NCBI GenBank assembly: GCA_030247555.1 | Contig: JAOTSD010000023.1 | Span: 1-55,998 of the forward strand | Direction: 5' to 3' | Origin: Siculibacillus sp. | Lineage (GTDB): Bacteria; Pseudomonadota; Alphaproteobacteria; Rhizobiales; Ancalomicrobiaceae | DNA: 55,998 nucleotides | In this document: positions 17,842 to 28,144 of the stretch, in pieces | Layout of the letters: every line of letters starts with the position of its first letter | Numbering within the stretch: position 1 is the first letter of the stretch | Position numbers and translations under genes: made by a program | The notes under the pieces: model-generated | What the model was told of the DNA's origin: nothing | What the model saw: the letters and a program-made list of their open reading frames with translations, nothing else | Database searches by the model: none

Positions 17842-18549
17842 TCAGCCGACGAAGAGTTCGGGCCGCGCCTCGGCGAAGGCGCGCAACATCGTCATGTAGT
17901 CGGCGACATGGGCGTCCATCTCGGCCGCCGCGGCGGCGGCGTCACCGGTGGCCATGGCGGCGACGATGCGGCGATGGCGCTCGTAGGCCTCCTTCAGCGA
18001 CGACACGTCGGGTCGGAACAACTCGTGGCAGCGCTTGACCGCCGCCAAGCCGATGTCGACCTGCCGGGCCACCTGCGCAAAGGGAACGGCGCGCGCGATG
18101 GCGGAATGGAATTCCATGTCGAGTTGATAGAAGCGTCCGAGGTTGTCGCCGGTCAGCGCCAGATCCTGAGCCTCGAGATTCCTCTGGAGGCCGCGGATCA
18201 GCACCTCATTGCCCTCGGCGGCGATACGGCGGACGGCGGCCGATTCCAGCGCACCGCGCACGAACAGGCTCTCGGTCATGGCGCCGAGCCGGAGCCGGGC
18301 GACATAGGAGCCACGCTGCGGATAGATCTCGACGAGCCCTTCCTGTTCCAGCCGGGTCAACGCCGCCGTGACCGGCTGCTTGGATACCCCCAGCTTGTCG
18401 CAGATCTCCACCTTGTCGATGAACATCCCGGGCTGCATGCGGAACGACAAGATCTCGTCGCGCAGCCACTGATAGACGCGTTCCGACTTGCGGACGATCA
18501 TCTGGCCATCATCCTCTGTCCTGGTCGCCTCGCGAGCTCCTCTCAGCAT
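17842..18549 (-). CDS. GntR-family transcriptional regulator, FCD subfamily
   Basis: This 235-residue DNA-binding protein has an N-terminal winged helix-turn-helix (about 24-86, DKLGVSKQPVTAALTRLEQEGLVEIYPQRGSYVA) and a C-terminal FCD ligand-binding domain (about 97-222). His residues in DMEFHSAI, ERHRRIVAAM and MDAHVADYM are the usual metal-ligand positions. FCD regulators sense small organic acids. The start at 18549 is set by GGGAGG upstream; longer in-frame extensions to 19119 are low-complexity and not credible. It is convergent with fhs. It may control the divergent aroF-type gene or itself through the dyad at 18573-18588. The effector is unknown. Confidence 0.88.
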   Translation of the reverse strand: MLRGAREATRTEDDGQMIVRKSERVYQWLRDEILSFRMQPGMFIDKVEICDKLGVSKQPVTAALTRLEQEGLVEIYPQRGSYVARLRLGAMTESLFVRGALESAAVRRIAAEGNEVLIRGLQRNLEAQDLALTGDNLGRFYQLDMEFHSAIARAVPFAQVARQVDIGLAAVKRCHELFRPDVSSLKEAYERHRRIVAAMATGDAAAAAAEMDAHVADYMTMLRAFAEARPELFVG

Positions 18550-18572
18550 GGCACCCTCCCGTTCTCCCGATT

Positions 18573-18588
18573 CTACTTTTGCGAGTAG
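18573..18588. promoter_or_regulatory. Candidate operator upstream of the GntR-type gene
   Basis: CTACT-TTTGCG-AGTAG is a perfect 5-bp-arm dyad 24 nt upstream of the regulator start, in a stretch that is less GC-rich than its surroundings. GntR/FCD proteins commonly autoregulate from short dyads like this. There is no second copy that I could find near the neighbouring genes. Confidence 0.35.
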
Positions 18589-19066
18589 CCGCCATCGGGA
18601 TTTGCCCTGAAGCCCGTTTCCGGGTTCTCTCTCGTTACGATGATATATTAGCTCGCGGAAGAGTTCAGCGAAATCGGATGCAATACAGATACGGGCGAGA
18701 AGTCGTGGATGAATGCCCGCGGAGGCGCGGCAACCGGCGAGTCGGCGTCGCGAACGGCTTCGTCGTCCCGGCGCGGGGTCATGCGTCCCACTGGTTGTCC
18801 TCCCGTGTCGCCGGCCGGGGCTTCGGTTCGAGGCGGGATGATCCCGACCGCGATGCGGGGCGGTGGCGGGGGCCGGCCGAGGCGGTTCGGTCGAAGAGGG
18901 GGGGGGAGCGGAGGCGCGTTCCTCGGTGGTCAAGCGTGGAGGGCGCGTGTATAAACGCCGCCTCGTCTCGCCACCGCGACGCCCCCGGTGTCCGCGAGAC
19001 GCCTGCGCGTCTCGGCTCGACAGGGTGGACACGGCGTACGGTTCGGCGGGCGAGGGAATGGGTGAA
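18589..19066. promoter_or_regulatory. Long divergent intergenic region with DAHP synthase promoter
   Basis: This 478-nt stretch holds no credible gene. A sigma-70-like promoter stands out: TGGTCA (18927-18932), 17 bp, TATAAA (18950-18955). The ~100-nt leader after it contains a hairpin, CGAGACG-CCTGCG-CGTCTCG (near 18999-19018). A second AT-rich patch at 18637-18650 (ATGATATATTAG) is probably the promoter of the GntR-type gene. Confidence 0.55.
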
Positions 19067-20467
19067 ATGACGAAGTCCGGCGACATGCGCGACTGGTCGC
19101 CCTCGAGCTGGCGGGGCAAGCCGATCGTCCAGGTGCCCGCCTATGCCGATCAGGAACTGCTCCACGCGGTCGAGGACGATCTGAAGACCTGGCCGCCGCT
19201 GGTGATCGCCGACGAGGTGCGCTCGCTGCGCAAGAGCCTCGCGCGGGTCGCCGAGCGCAAGGCTTTCCTGCTCCAGGGCGGCGACTGCGCCGAAAGCTTC
19301 GCCGAGCATTCCGCCAACCAGATCCGCGACTTCTTCAAGATCTTCCTGTCGATGTCGGTGGTCATGACCCATTCCGCCGGTCTGCCGGTGGTCAAGGTCG
19401 GCCGTATCGCCGGCCAGTTCGCCAAGCCGCGCTCCTCGGACATCGAGAAGCGCGACGGGGTCGAACTGCCCTCCTATCGCGGCGACATCATCAACGGCTC
19501 GGATTTCACTCCGGAGGCCCGCATCCCCGATCCGCAGCGCATGCGCATGGTCTACCGCCAGTCGGCGGCGACCCTGAACCTCCTGCGCGGCTTCGCCTAC
19601 GGTGGCTACGCCAAGCTCGAGCGCGTCCACGGCTGGATGGTCGATTTCATGACCGACAGCCCCGTCGCGGAGCGCTTCCAGGAGGTCGCCGACCGCATCA
19701 CCGAGGCGCTGCAGTTCATGGCCGCCTGCGGGCTCACCGCCGAGACCGTGCCGCAGCTCCAGGGCGTCGATTTCTACACCTCGCACGAAGCGCTGCTGCT
19801 TCCCTACGAGGAGGCGTTGACGCGCGAGGATTCGGTGCTCGGCGGCTGGTACGACACCTCCGCCCACTTCGTGTGGATCGGCGACCGCACCCGCCAGATC
19901 GACCACGCCCACATCGAGTACATGCGCGGCATCGCCAATCCGATCGGCCTCAAGGTCGGCCCGTCGCTCGACGCCGATGGCCTGCTGCGCCTGATCGACA
20001 TGCTCGATCCGAAGAACGAGGCCGGCCGGCTGACGCTGATCACTCGCTTCGGCGCCGACAAGATCGCCAAGCATCTGCCGGGCCTGCTCGCCGCGGTCTC
20101 TCGCGAGGGCCGCAACGTCGTGTGGTCCTGCGATCCGATGCACGGCAACGGCATCAACTCGGCGACCGGCCACAAGACCCGCCCCTTCGACAAGGTTCTC
20201 TCCGAGGTCCAGTCCTTCTTCGAGATCCACCGCGCCGAAGGCACCTGGGCCGGGGGCGTCCATCTCGAGATGACCGGCAAGAACGTCACCGAATGCCTCG
20301 GCGGCGCGGTGGCGATCCAGGAGGCCGATCTCGGCGTCAACTACGAGACCGCCTGCGATCCGCGCCTCAACGCGGCCCAGTCGCTCGAGCTGGCCTTCCT
20401 GGTGGCCGAGGAGCTGAAGAAGGATCGCACCGGTCGCGCGTCGAGCGTCCTCGCCGCCGCCGAGTGA
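19067..20467 (+). CDS. Class II 3-deoxy-7-phosphoheptulonate (DAHP) synthase
   Basis: This 466-residue plant-type DAHP synthase condenses phosphoenolpyruvate and erythrose-4-phosphate, the entry step of the shikimate pathway. The family signature [12 protein letters not shown] (metal-binding Cys), [14 protein letters not shown], then [14 protein letters not shown] and SCDPMHGN are conserved. The start could be 19058 (ATG directly after GAGGGA) or 19067 (better spacing to GAGGG); I use 19067. It is monocistronic: own promoter upstream and a strong terminator at 20537. Its substrate erythrose-4-phosphate links it to the pentose phosphate genes earlier in the window. Class II enzymes lack homology to E. 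coli AroFGH. Confidence 0.95.
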   Translation: MTKSGDMRDWSPSSWRGKPIVQVPAYADQELLHAVEDDLKTWPPLVIADEVRSLRKSLARVAERKAFLLQGGDCAESFAEHSANQIRDFFKIFLSMSVVMTHSAGLPVVKVGRIAGQFAKPRSSDIEKRDGVELPSYRGDIINGSDFTPEARIPDPQRMRMVYRQSAATLNLLRGFAYGGYAKLERVHGWMVDFMTDSPVAERFQEVADRITEALQFMAACGLTAETVPQLQGVDFYTSHEALLLPYEEALTREDSVLGGWYDTSAHFVWIGDRTRQIDHAHIEYMRGIANPIGLKVGPSLDADGLLRLIDMLDPKNEAGRLTLITRFGADKIAKHLPGLLAAVSREGRNVVWSCDPMHGNGINSATGHKTRPFDKVLSEVQSFFEIHRAEGTWAGGVHLEMTGKNVTECLGGAVAIQEADLGVNYETACDPRLNAAQSLELAFLVAEELKKDRTGRASSVLAAAE

Positions 20468-20536
20468 GCCGGCTCGCGGTCGTCGGGATCGCCAGCGCTC
20501 ACGCCTCTCGCCGACGAGATGCATCCGCGACGGAAA

Positions 20537-20572
20537 GGATCGTTCGACGGCGTCGAACGGTCCTTTCTCTTT
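20537..20572 (+). terminator. Rho-independent terminator after DAHP synthase
   Basis: A 12-bp stem with one G-T wobble (GGATCGTTCGAC / GTCGAACGGTCC) and a GGC loop is followed by TTTCTCTTT. This is one of the most classical terminators in the window. Confidence 0.85.
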
Positions 20573-20694
20573 CACGGGCCGCGCGATGCGTTGACGAACG
20601 CTCGCCGCCGCCCGATCTCTCGGGGTGAGACGGCGTCGCCCGGCGTCGGCATGGCGGTCGGTCGAAGGTCGCCCGTCCCTTCCGGAGATCGCCG

Positions 20695-21513
20695 ATGTCC
20701 GCCGTCGTCCCGATGCCGCCGCTCTTCGTCTCCCACGGCGCGCCCGACCTGATCCTCCACGACAATCCGACCCGCGACTTCCTCGCCGCGGTCGCGGCGA
20801 CGCTGCCTCGTCCGACCGCGATCGTCTCGGTCTCGGCCCATTTCGCCTCGCTGCGCCCGGCGGTGGTGGTCGATGCCGCGCCGGCGATGATCTACGACTT
20901 CGGCGGCTTCGATCCCGCCCTCCGCGAGATGGTCTATCCGGCTCCCGGAGAGCCGGCGCTCGCCCGTCGCATCGGCGAAGCGCTGGTCGCCGCCGGCCAC
21001 GATACGCTGCTGGTCGAAGGGCGCGGCTACGATCACGGCACCTGGGTGCCGTTGAAGCTGATGTATCCGGCCGCCGACGTGCCGGTCGTCCAGCTCTCGG
21101 TGCAGCCGCGTCGGGATGCCGCCCATCATTTCGCCATCGGTCGCGCCCTGGCTCCGCTGGTCGGAGAGGGAGTTCTGATCCTCGGATCCGGATCGCTCAC
21201 CCACAATCTCCACGAGGCCTCCGCCGGCGGCCGCGGCCCGCGCTCGCGCCGAGTGCCGCCGCCGGCCTGGGTCACGGAATTCGCCGAATGGATCGCCGAG
21301 AAGGTGGCGGCGAACGACGTCGAGGCGTTGCTCGATTATCGCGCCCGCGCCCCCCATGCCGTCCGCAACCACCCCACCGATGAACACTTGTTGCCGCTCT
21401 TCGTGGCGCTCGGCGCCGGCGGTGACGGGATGCGTATCCACGAGGCCTACGACTTCGCCGTACTGGCGATGGACGCCTATCGCTTCGAAGTCGGACGCGA
21501 GAACCTTACGTAA
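20695..21513 (+). CDS. DODA-type extradiol ring-opening dioxygenase homologue
   Basis: This 272-residue protein belongs to the LigB/DODA superfamily (YgiD and plant DOPA 4,5-dioxygenase type). Predicted metal ligands lie in LFVSHGAPDL (near residue 14), VSVSAHFAS and GYDHGTWVPLKLMYP, and a further conserved His in GSLTHNLHE. Homologues bind Fe2+ or Zn2+ and cleave catechol-like compounds. The true substrate here is unknown, and many bacterial members are annotated only by homology. The start at 20695 is supported by GGAGA 9 nt upstream. It is a single gene between two unrelated transcription units. Confidence 0.88.
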   Translation: MSAVVPMPPLFVSHGAPDLILHDNPTRDFLAAVAATLPRPTAIVSVSAHFASLRPAVVVDAAPAMIYDFGGFDPALREMVYPAPGEPALARRIGEALVAAGHDTLLVEGRGYDHGTWVPLKLMYPAADVPVVQLSVQPRRDAAHHFAIGRALAPLVGEGVLILGSGSLTHNLHEASAGGRGPRSRRVPPPAWVTEFAEWIAEKVAANDVEALLDYRARAPHAVRNHPTDEHLLPLFVALGAGGDGMRIHEAYDFAVLAMDAYRFEVGRENLT

Positions 21514-21709
21514 CGTCATTAATATTCGACCATACTGCATGTGATCCAATGAAATAACACCACTCTTCGGTGAAATCGTCGCTTTCGATCTATTTGGCGT
21601 GTGCCGATTAACCGAACGTTATGATGACCTCCATGACAATTCCGTCACGATCGCCGCGTCTCTTCTGTCTGGACGGAGACGTGCGACGCGAACGGGACGG
21701 GTGGATTTC

Positions 21710-22909
21710 ATGGCCGATCTCACGGAGATCATACAGAAGGTCGGTTACGCGCTCGACGTCGGCTATTGGTTGATCGAGCTCGATTCGCGTGTCGTCTATT
21801 GGCCGAAAGGCCTCGGCAAGCCCGCGGACGTCGCCGGCGGCAGCGGCTATCAGGCGGCGTCGATCGACCGTGTCCTCGCCATGATCGATGAAGCGGACCA
21901 AGGCCGGTTCCGTGGCTACCTCGCGGACATTCTCACCGCCGATGGCGAAGACCGCGTCATCGAAGTCGGCGTCAACGCCACTTGGGGTGAGCATGTCCAG
22001 GTTCGTCTAGCAGGACGGAAGATCGGCTCCGGCAAGGAGACCCGCATCATCGGCCTGCTCGAAGTGGTGACCCGTTGGAAAGAAACCGAGAAACTGGCCA
22101 AGCGTCTCGGGCACATCGTCGAGGCGCTGTTCATTTCCTCCGACAGCGGCATCGTCATCTTCGATTCCGACCTCAAGGTCAGCCGCCTGAACAGAAACGC
22201 CCTCGACCTCTTCGGCATAACCGAGAAGGACGAGGCTGATGGGAGCTATGCCGCCGCGATCGAAGAGAGGCTGCCTTCCCGAACGCGCGAGCAGCTGAAG
22301 GAGGCGATCGAGACCTCCACCGCCGTTTCCGGCACTCTGTCGCTCGGCGGGCTCGGCGCGCCGCGCCTGGCCTGGCGCGCCAACCCCTTGGGGGCGGACA
22401 TCGGCGACACGTCGGGCATCGTCATGGTCTTCAATTCGAAGCGGCTGCCGCGCGCCGCCGAACTCGCCGAAGCCGAACTGCGCATCGCCCGGCCGGTCGG
22501 CGCGCCGGCGATCGTCGTGCCGCCTCCGTTGCCGCCGCCGCCGACCGTCCCGGCCGGGGACACGCACGAGAATCGCCACAAGGCGCTCGAATGGGTGAAA
22601 CACCCGGTGGTGCTGGTGTCGATCGAGACCGGCGAGATCGTCTTCGCCAACCGTCACGCCCGCGACGTCTACCGCCTGCCCCCCGGCAAGCGGTGGTTCG
22701 TCGAGAACCTCTTCGACGTCTCCGGTTTCACCTGCGATCCGGATCCTTTGACCATCGTCGAGGCGGGCGGCCACATCCTTCGCCTCAAGCTCGGCGCGCG
22801 TGTCGGGCGCATGTTCGACTACGACGACAAATTGCTCTTCATCGAGTACCACGAGGACGTGCCCCATCCGCGCCCGGCTCCCCAGCCGGCCCTGCACGTG
22901 GTCCGCTGA
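21710..22909 (+). CDS. PAS-domain protein without output domain
   Basis: This 399-residue soluble protein is built from three PAS-like modules. PAS 1 is at about 5-122 (VGYALDVGYWLIELDSRVVYWPKG), PAS 2 at about 134-243 (ALFISSDSGIVIFDSDLKVSRLNRNALDLFG) and a PAS-like fragment at about 292-384 (VVLVSIETGEIVFANRHARDVYRLP). A Pro-rich linker (VVPPPLPPPPTVPAGD, about 269-284) separates the last two. No histidine kinase, GGDEF, EAL, HTH or phosphatase domain is visible. It may act as a sensor subunit for a partner encoded elsewhere. The start is uncertain: ATG 21710 was chosen because PAS 1 starts right after it; in-frame GTG at 21701 and a start at 21599 are possible. The upstream region is AT-rich (21514-21610). 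Confidence 0.78.
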   Translation: MADLTEIIQKVGYALDVGYWLIELDSRVVYWPKGLGKPADVAGGSGYQAASIDRVLAMIDEADQGRFRGYLADILTADGEDRVIEVGVNATWGEHVQVRLAGRKIGSGKETRIIGLLEVVTRWKETEKLAKRLGHIVEALFISSDSGIVIFDSDLKVSRLNRNALDLFGITEKDEADGSYAAAIEERLPSRTREQLKEAIETSTAVSGTLSLGGLGAPRLAWRANPLGADIGDTSGIVMVFNSKRLPRAAELAEAELRIARPVGAPAIVVPPPLPPPPTVPAGDTHENRHKALEWVKHPVVLVSIETGEIVFANRHARDVYRLPPGKRWFVENLFDVSGFTCDPDPLTIVEAGGHILRLKLGARVGRMFDYDDKLLFIEYHEDVPHPRPAPQPALHVVR

Positions 22910-22974
22910 GGGCGGCGCTTTTTTCCCGTCCTCGAGGCTCCCGGTGAACGGCGAAATGGTCTAGATCTCGGGCC

Positions 22975-24699
22975 ATGACCGACCGCCTGAAGATCGCCCT
23001 CGCGCAAGTGAACCCGACCGTCGGAGACGTCGCCGGCAACCTCGTCCGCGCCCGCGAGGCGCGCGCCCGCGCGAGCGCCCTCGGCGCCGACCTGATCTTC
23101 TTTCCCGAACTCTACGTCGCCGGCTATCCACCCGAGGATCTGGTGCTGAAGCCGTCGTTCCAGGCCGCCTGCATGGCCGCCGTGGCGGAGTTCGCCGCCG
23201 ACACCGCCGATGGCGGCCCGGCGGTACTGATCGGCAGCCCCTGGCGCGACGGCCCGCGCCTCCACAACGCCCACGCTCTGCTCGACGGCGGCGCCATCGC
23301 CTCGCTCCGCTACAAGGTCGACCTGCCCAACTACGGCGTCTTCGACGAGAAGCGGGTCTTCGCCCCCGGCGATCTGCCCGGGCCGGTGCATTTCCGCGGG
23401 GTCCGCATCGGCGTGCCGATCTGCGAGGACATCTGGGGTCCCGACGTCGTCGAGTGCATCGCCGAGACCGGCGGCGAGATCCTGCTCGTCCCCAACGCCT
23501 CGCCCTATCGCCGTGACGTGATGGACGAACGCTTCGCCGTCGCCGTGGCACGGGTGAAGGCGTCCGGCCTGCCGCTCGTCTATCTGAACCAGATCTCGGG
23601 TCAGGACGAACTGGTCTTCGAGGGCGCCTCCTTCGGCCTCAAGGCCGACGGCTCGCTCGCCTTCCTGCTTCCAGCCTTCCGCGAGACGGTCGTCGTCGTC
23701 GAGGCGGTGCGCGGCGCGCGCGGATGGGACCTCGTCGACGGCGACCGCGCGGTCACCGAGGAGGGGCTCGCCGCCGACTACGCCGCTTGCGTGCTGGGCC
23801 TGCGCGACTACGTGAACAAGAACCGCTTCCCCGGCGTGGTCCTCGGCCTGTCCGGCGGCATCGACTCGGCCCTGGTCGCGGCCATGGCGGTCGACGCGCT
23901 CGGCCCCGAACGGGTGCACGCGGTGATGCTGCCCTTCCGCTGGACCTCCTCGGAGAGCCTCGAGGACGCTGCGGCCTGCGCGAAGCTCCTCGGCATCCGC
24001 TACGACGTGGTGCCGATCGCCGACGCGGTCGAGGGCTTCGAGCGCCTGCTCGCGCCGGTCTTCGAGGGTCGCGCCCCCGACATCACCGAGGAGAACCTCC
24101 AGTCGCGCGCCCGCGGCACCATCCTCATGGCGATCTCCAACAAGTTCGGCCCGATGGTGCTCACGACCGGCAACAAGTCGGAGATGTCGGTCGGCTACGC
24201 CACCCTCTACGGCGACATGAACGGCGGCTACAACCCGATCAAGGACCTCTACAAGACCGAGGTCTGGGCGATCTCGCGCTGGCGGAACGCCAACCTGCCG
24301 GCCGGCGCCCTCGGCCCCGCCGGCCCGGTCATCCCCGAGCGCATCATCACCAAGATCCCGACGGCGGAACTGCGCTCCGGCCAGACCGACCAGGACAGCC
24401 TGCCGCCCTACGAGATCCTCGACGGCATCCTCGAATGTCTGGTCGAAAAGGAGATGCCGCTCGCCGACATCCTCGCCGCCGGCTTCGACGAGCCGACGGT
24501 GAAGCGGGTCGAGCGCCTGCTCTACGTCGCCGAATACAAGCGCCGCCAGGCGGCCCCCGGCGTGAAGATAACCCACCGCAACTTCGGCCGCGACCGCCGC
24601 TACCCCATCACCAACGGCTTCCGCGATCCGGGCAAGCCGGTCGAACTCCCCGCCGCGCCGCTGCCGGTCGGGCCACAGACCGACGTGGTTGATTTCTGA
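22975..24699 (+). CDS. nadE: Glutamine-dependent NAD+ synthetase
   Basis: This 574-residue two-domain enzyme converts nicotinic acid adenine dinucleotide to NAD+ using ammonia from glutamine. The N-terminal nitrilase-type glutaminase has the Glu-Lys-Cys triad in [25 protein letters not shown] and VPICEDIWG. The C-terminal synthetase has the PP-loop [13 protein letters not shown] (about 290-302) and [16 protein letters not shown]. The length fits the bacterial two-domain form. It is followed 77 nt later by gltX on the same strand. Confidence 0.96.
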   Translation: MTDRLKIALAQVNPTVGDVAGNLVRAREARARASALGADLIFFPELYVAGYPPEDLVLKPSFQAACMAAVAEFAADTADGGPAVLIGSPWRDGPRLHNAHALLDGGAIASLRYKVDLPNYGVFDEKRVFAPGDLPGPVHFRGVRIGVPICEDIWGPDVVECIAETGGEILLVPNASPYRRDVMDERFAVAVARVKASGLPLVYLNQISGQDELVFEGASFGLKADGSLAFLLPAFRETVVVVEAVRGARGWDLVDGDRAVTEEGLAADYAACVLGLRDYVNKNRFPGVVLGLSGGIDSALVAAMAVDALGPERVHAVMLPFRWTSSESLEDAAACAKLLGIRYDVVPIADAVEGFERLLAPVFEGRAPDITEENLQSRARGTILMAISNKFGPMVLTTGNKSEMSVGYATLYGDMNGGYNPIKDLYKTEVWAISRWRNANLPAGALGPAGPVIPERIITKIPTAELRSGQTDQDSLPPYEILDGILECLVEKEMPLADILAAGFDEPTVKRVERLLYVAEYKRRQAAPGVKITHRNFGRDRRYPITNGFRDPGKPVELPAAPLPVGPQTDVVDF

Positions 24700-24776
24700 T
24701 CCGGTTAGGTCGGGCGCATTCCATTCCGTTCGATGCACCCCTTGGTGCCCGTGACTTTCCGAGAGGCCCGCATCCC

Positions 24777-26111
24777 ATGTCCGCCCCAGTCGTCCGCTTC
24801 GCCCCGTCGCCGACCGGCCTGATCCACATCGGCAACGCCCGCACCGCGCTGCTCAACTGGCTCTATGCCACGACGCGCGGCGGCACCTTCATCCTGCGCT
24901 TCGACGACACCGATCTCGAGCGTTCGCGCCGCGAGTTCGCCGACGCCATCGCCGAGGATCTCGACTGGCTCGGCATCCGCCCGGCCCGGGTCGAGCGGCA
25001 GTCGGAGCGCGGCGCCGCCTACGAGGCGGTCGCGGCGCGGCTGAAGGCGTCCGGCCGGCTCTATCCCGCTTGGGAGACGCCCGACGAGCTCGATCGCCGC
25101 CGCCGCCGCCAACTCGCCCGCGGCCTGCCCCCCGTCTACGACCGCGCCGCGCTGAAGCTGACGCCCGACGAGATCGCGGCCTTCGAGGCCGAGGGTCGGG
25201 TGCCGCACTGGCGCTTCCGCCTCGACGGCCGCAAGGTCGCCTGGGACGACGGCATCCGCGGCCATCAGGTGGTCGACACCGCCGGCCTGTCGGATCCGGT
25301 GCTGATCCGCGCCGACGGCTCGTTCCTCTACACCTTCACCTCGGTCGTCGACGACGTCGAGTTCGCCGTCACAGACATCATCCGCGGCGAGGACCACGTC
25401 ACCAACACCGCCGTCCAGATCGAGATCTTCGAGGCGCTTGGGGCGCCGCCGCCGCGCTTCGCCCACCACAATCTGCTCGCCGCCACCACCGGCGAGGCGC
25501 TGTCGAAGCGGCTGGGCTCCTTGTCGATCGCGGGCCTGCGCGATGCCGGCTACGAGGCGATGACCGTCGCCTCGCTCGCCGTGCTCGTCGGCTCCTCCGA
25601 GGAGATCCACGCCTATCCGGATCTGGCGAGCCTCGCCCCCCACGCCGACCTCTCGGTCATGTCGCGCTCGACCGCCAAGTTCGATCCGCACGACCTCGAC
25701 CTGATGAACGCCCGTCTCGTCCACGGCCTGCCCCACACGGCGGTGATGCGACGGCTGAAGACGATGCGCGCCGATCTCGGAGAGGCCTTCTGGTACGCGG
25801 TACGCGACAACCTCGACAAGGTCGCCGACGCCGCCCGCTGGGCGAAGATCGTCGCCGGCAGGATCACCCCCGTCGTCGCCGCGGAGGATCGCGGCTTCCT
25901 CGCCGAGGCGGCGGCGTTGTTGCCGGCCGAGCCGTGGGACGAGACGACCTGGGGGACGTGGACCGACGCGGTCAAGGCCGCGACCGGCCGAAAGGGCAAG
26001 GCGCTGTTCCTGCCGTTGCGCCTCGCACTCACCGGGCTCGATCACGGCCCCGAGATGCGGCGGCTTCTGCCGCTCATCGGTCCGAAAAATACCGCGGGCC
26101 GACTATCCTGA
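24777..26111 (+). CDS. gltX: Glutamyl-tRNA synthetase, second (GltX2) type
   Basis: This 444-residue class I aminoacyl-tRNA synthetase has the HIGH-type motif ([16 protein letters not shown], about residues 15-30) and a KMSKS-type motif (LSKRLGSLS, about 242-250). It is shorter than the usual ~470-480-residue GltX1. Its [10 protein letters not shown] and [16 protein letters not shown] sequences match the second GluRS that many alphaproteobacteria carry. Alphaproteobacteria commonly lack GlnRS and make Gln-tRNA by transamidation, so one of the two enzymes may be biased towards tRNA-Gln; that is inference. The last 38 nt overlap the 3' end of the convergent DUF2865 gene. Confidence 0.93.
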   Translation: MSAPVVRFAPSPTGLIHIGNARTALLNWLYATTRGGTFILRFDDTDLERSRREFADAIAEDLDWLGIRPARVERQSERGAAYEAVAARLKASGRLYPAWETPDELDRRRRRQLARGLPPVYDRAALKLTPDEIAAFEAEGRVPHWRFRLDGRKVAWDDGIRGHQVVDTAGLSDPVLIRADGSFLYTFTSVVDDVEFAVTDIIRGEDHVTNTAVQIEIFEALGAPPPRFAHHNLLAATTGEALSKRLGSLSIAGLRDAGYEAMTVASLAVLVGSSEEIHAYPDLASLAPHADLSVMSRSTAKFDPHDLDLMNARLVHGLPHTAVMRRLKTMRADLGEAFWYAVRDNLDKVADAARWAKIVAGRITPVVAAEDRGFLAEAAALLPAEPWDETTWGTWTDAVKAATGRKGKALFLPLRLALTGLDHGPEMRRLLPLIGPKNTAGRLS

Positions 26112-27348
26112 CCGTCGGCGGCGCCGACGGTCGGCCGGATGCGGCATCGGCGATCGCCTCGCTGACCGGGACCGGCGACACCGGCTCGACCACCAGACCC
26201 GCCACCTTCACCGCCTGCGTCTCCGGATCGGCGTCCGGGTCGGGACGCACCGGCGGCAGCGGCAACTCGGCTTCGAGCGAGCGCAACGCGTCGCGCGTTC
26301 CCTTGAGCCCACCGGCGCCGGGCGGCAACATGCGCGGGTCCGGCTTGCCGCAGGTACAGCCCGAGACCACCTCGGTGCGATAGCGGAAGGCGTTGGCCAG
26401 ACGGGTCAGCGGTTCGCCGGAGCCGTCGGCGGCGATCGCCTGTTCGGCCTCCTGGCCGGGATTGTGATGATAGTAGAGCCGCGTCTCCGCCGCCGGGCAC
26501 AAAGCCCGGCAGACGTTGGCGTCGGTCTTCAGCCGACTCTGTGAGGCGCCGAAGGAGATCGGGAAGAAATAACCGTCGCAGGTGCGCACGCACAGCGTTC
26601 GGAAGCTGCCCGACAGCATCTGCGCCGTCGTCGGGTCGATCACCTGTTCCTCTTCCCAGGTCTCCGCCTGCTGCGGGGCGCCGCCGCCGCCGCCGAAGAG
26701 CAGACTGAAGAGGCCGCCGCCCTGCGGGCGCGGAGCCGTTCGCACTCCCGGTGGAACTTCGCCCGGTTGGGCGATGCGGTAGGTGACACCCGCCTGTCCG
26801 GGCACCGCCCCGTTGATGGTGACGCGCGAGCGCGTCCCGTCGAAGGTGGCGATGATCGGCTGGGCACCCGGCGTCTGCCTCTCGCCGCAGCGCAATTGCG
26901 CCAACAGCGTGCGGATCCGCGATTCCTCCGCCGCCGTGGGCGATGCGACGTATCCGCCACCGCCACCCGCCCCCCCGCCCATGCGGGCATGCTGGGCCTC
27001 GAGTTGGGCGAGGTTGGTCACCATCTGGCGTCCGCGCGCCGCCATCGCGGCGCAGCGCGGGTCGGCGGGATCGCCGCAACGCTCCTGAGACGCGCGGTTC
27101 TGGCGGATGGCATCCTTCTGTTCGGCGATGGCGCTCGCCCAGCGATCGGAGGGCGTCGCCGGTCGGCGCTGCTGCGCCGCCGACTTCTCGAGCGCCGCGA
27201 GCTTGGCGGCGAGGTCGTTGCAGACGTAGGATTGCGCCAGTGCCGCCGGGGCGTCGGCGAGAAGGAAGACGAGCGCGCAGGCGTGCGCCACCCGGCGCCA
27301 TGCGCAGAGGATCCGCCCCGCGGATCCGTGCCGTCGCGCGGCCGTCAT
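26074..27348 (-). CDS. DUF2865 exported protein
   Basis: This 424-residue protein has a signal peptide (hydrophobic about 21-38, cleavage near ALA-QSY) and then an alpha-helical N-terminal part with [12 protein letters not shown] Gly-rich spacer ([10 protein letters not shown]) is followed by a proline-containing segment and the DUF2865 core [37 protein letters not shown] (about 251-287), where four Cys probably pair in the periplasm. A second Cys pair occurs in [10 protein letters not shown]. The family is of unknown function and typical of Hyphomicrobiales. The 3' end overlaps gltX by 38 nt on the opposite strand. Confidence 0.87.
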   Translation of the reverse strand: MTAARRHGSAGRILCAWRRVAHACALVFLLADAPAALAQSYVCNDLAAKLAALEKSAAQQRRPATPSDRWASAIAEQKDAIRQNRASQERCGDPADPRCAAMAARGRQMVTNLAQLEAQHARMGGGAGGGGGYVASPTAAEESRIRTLLAQLRCGERQTPGAQPIIATFDGTRSRVTINGAVPGQAGVTYRIAQPGEVPPGVRTAPRPQGGGLFSLLFGGGGGAPQQAETWEEEQVIDPTTAQMLSGSFRTLCVRTCDGYFFPISFGASQSRLKTDANVCRALCPAAETRLYYHHNPGQEAEQAIAADGSGEPLTRLANAFRYRTEVVSGCTCGKPDPRMLPPGAGGLKGTRDALRSLEAELPLPPVRPDPDADPETQAVKVAGLVVEPVSPVPVSEAIADAASGRPSAPPTVRIVGPRYFSDR

Positions 27349-27544
27349 GCTGTGCCCTCGTTTCCACCTCGCTCGCGCATGTTCGCGAGTCGCGCTTCCG
27401 CCTACACAATTTGAATCCGAAGGGAAAGCACGACAAGCCGCTTCCGCGGTGCCGACCGCGGCGCACCGCGACTTCCACGCTTTCCCCCTCCCAATTCGGA
27501 CGGTTTCACCTCATATGAGGGGCATCCGAAGGAGACCGCGTCCC

Positions 27545-28060
27545 ATGAAATCTCCCCTCGCCGCCCTCGCCGCCCTCGGCCTCGCCGCCGCGACCCTTCT
27601 CGCCTCGCCAGCTCGCGCCGAGGAGCCCGATCTCATCTTCAAGAAGTCGACGGTGTGGAAGCTGCTCACTCCCGACGACAAGCTCGCCGTCTACGGCATC
27701 GACGATCCCGAGGTCGAGGGCGTCGCCTGTCACTTCACCGTGCCCGAGCGCGGTGGGGTCAAGGGCATGTTCGGCGTCGCCGAGGAGACCTCCGACGTCT
27801 CGCTCGCCTGCCGGCAGGTCGGCCCGGTCAAGTTCAAGCGTCAGCTCGACCAGGGCGACGAGATGTTCCGCGAGCGCCGCTCCCTGTTCTTCAAGAAGAT
27901 GCAGATCGTCCGCGGCTGCGACGCCAAGCGCAACGTGCTCGTCTACATGGTCTACACCGACCGCATCATCGAAGGCAGCCCGAAGAACTCGACCTCCTCG
28001 GTACCGCTGATGCCCTGGGGCCCGGAACCGCCGCCGCGGTGCGCCGACTTCGTGAAGTGA
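27545..28060 (+). CDS. creA: CreA-family periplasmic protein
   Basis: This 171-residue protein has a signal peptide (MKSPLAALAALGLAAATLLASPARA-EEP) and the CreA signature: STVWKLLTPDDKLAVYGIDDPEVEGVACHFT, SDVSLACRQVGP, and LFFKKMQIVRGCDAKRNVLVYMVYTD...SPKNSTSSVPL. CreA is a conserved periplasmic protein of unknown function. AAGGAG lies 11 nt before the ATG, and longer in-frame starts would disrupt the signal peptide. No creBCD genes are nearby. A hairpin follows at 28078. Confidence 0.92.
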   Translation: MKSPLAALAALGLAAATLLASPARAEEPDLIFKKSTVWKLLTPDDKLAVYGIDDPEVEGVACHFTVPERGGVKGMFGVAEETSDVSLACRQVGPVKFKRQLDQGDEMFRERRSLFFKKMQIVRGCDAKRNVLVYMVYTDRIIEGSPKNSTSSVPLMPWGPEPPPRCADFVK

Positions 28061-28077
28061 CCGCCCGACCGGCCGGA

Positions 28078-28105
28078 GCGGGGAGAGGCGCCCGTCTCTT
28101 CCCGC
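28078..28105 (+). terminator. Terminator-like hairpin after creA
   Basis: A 10-bp stem with one G-T pair (GCGGGGAGAG / CTCTTCCCGC) and an 8-nt loop lies 18 nt after the stop. The T-tract is poor (CCTTGACG), so termination may be partial. Confidence 0.5.
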
Positions 28106-28144
28106 CCTTGACGACGCCGCGGAAATCCGCCAAACCTCGCGGCC

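Noticed and set aside
18709-18954. 81-codon plus-strand frame between the GntR-type gene and DAHP synthase
   Set aside because: Gly/Arg/Ser-rich, no ribosome-binding site, and it covers the best promoter of the region.
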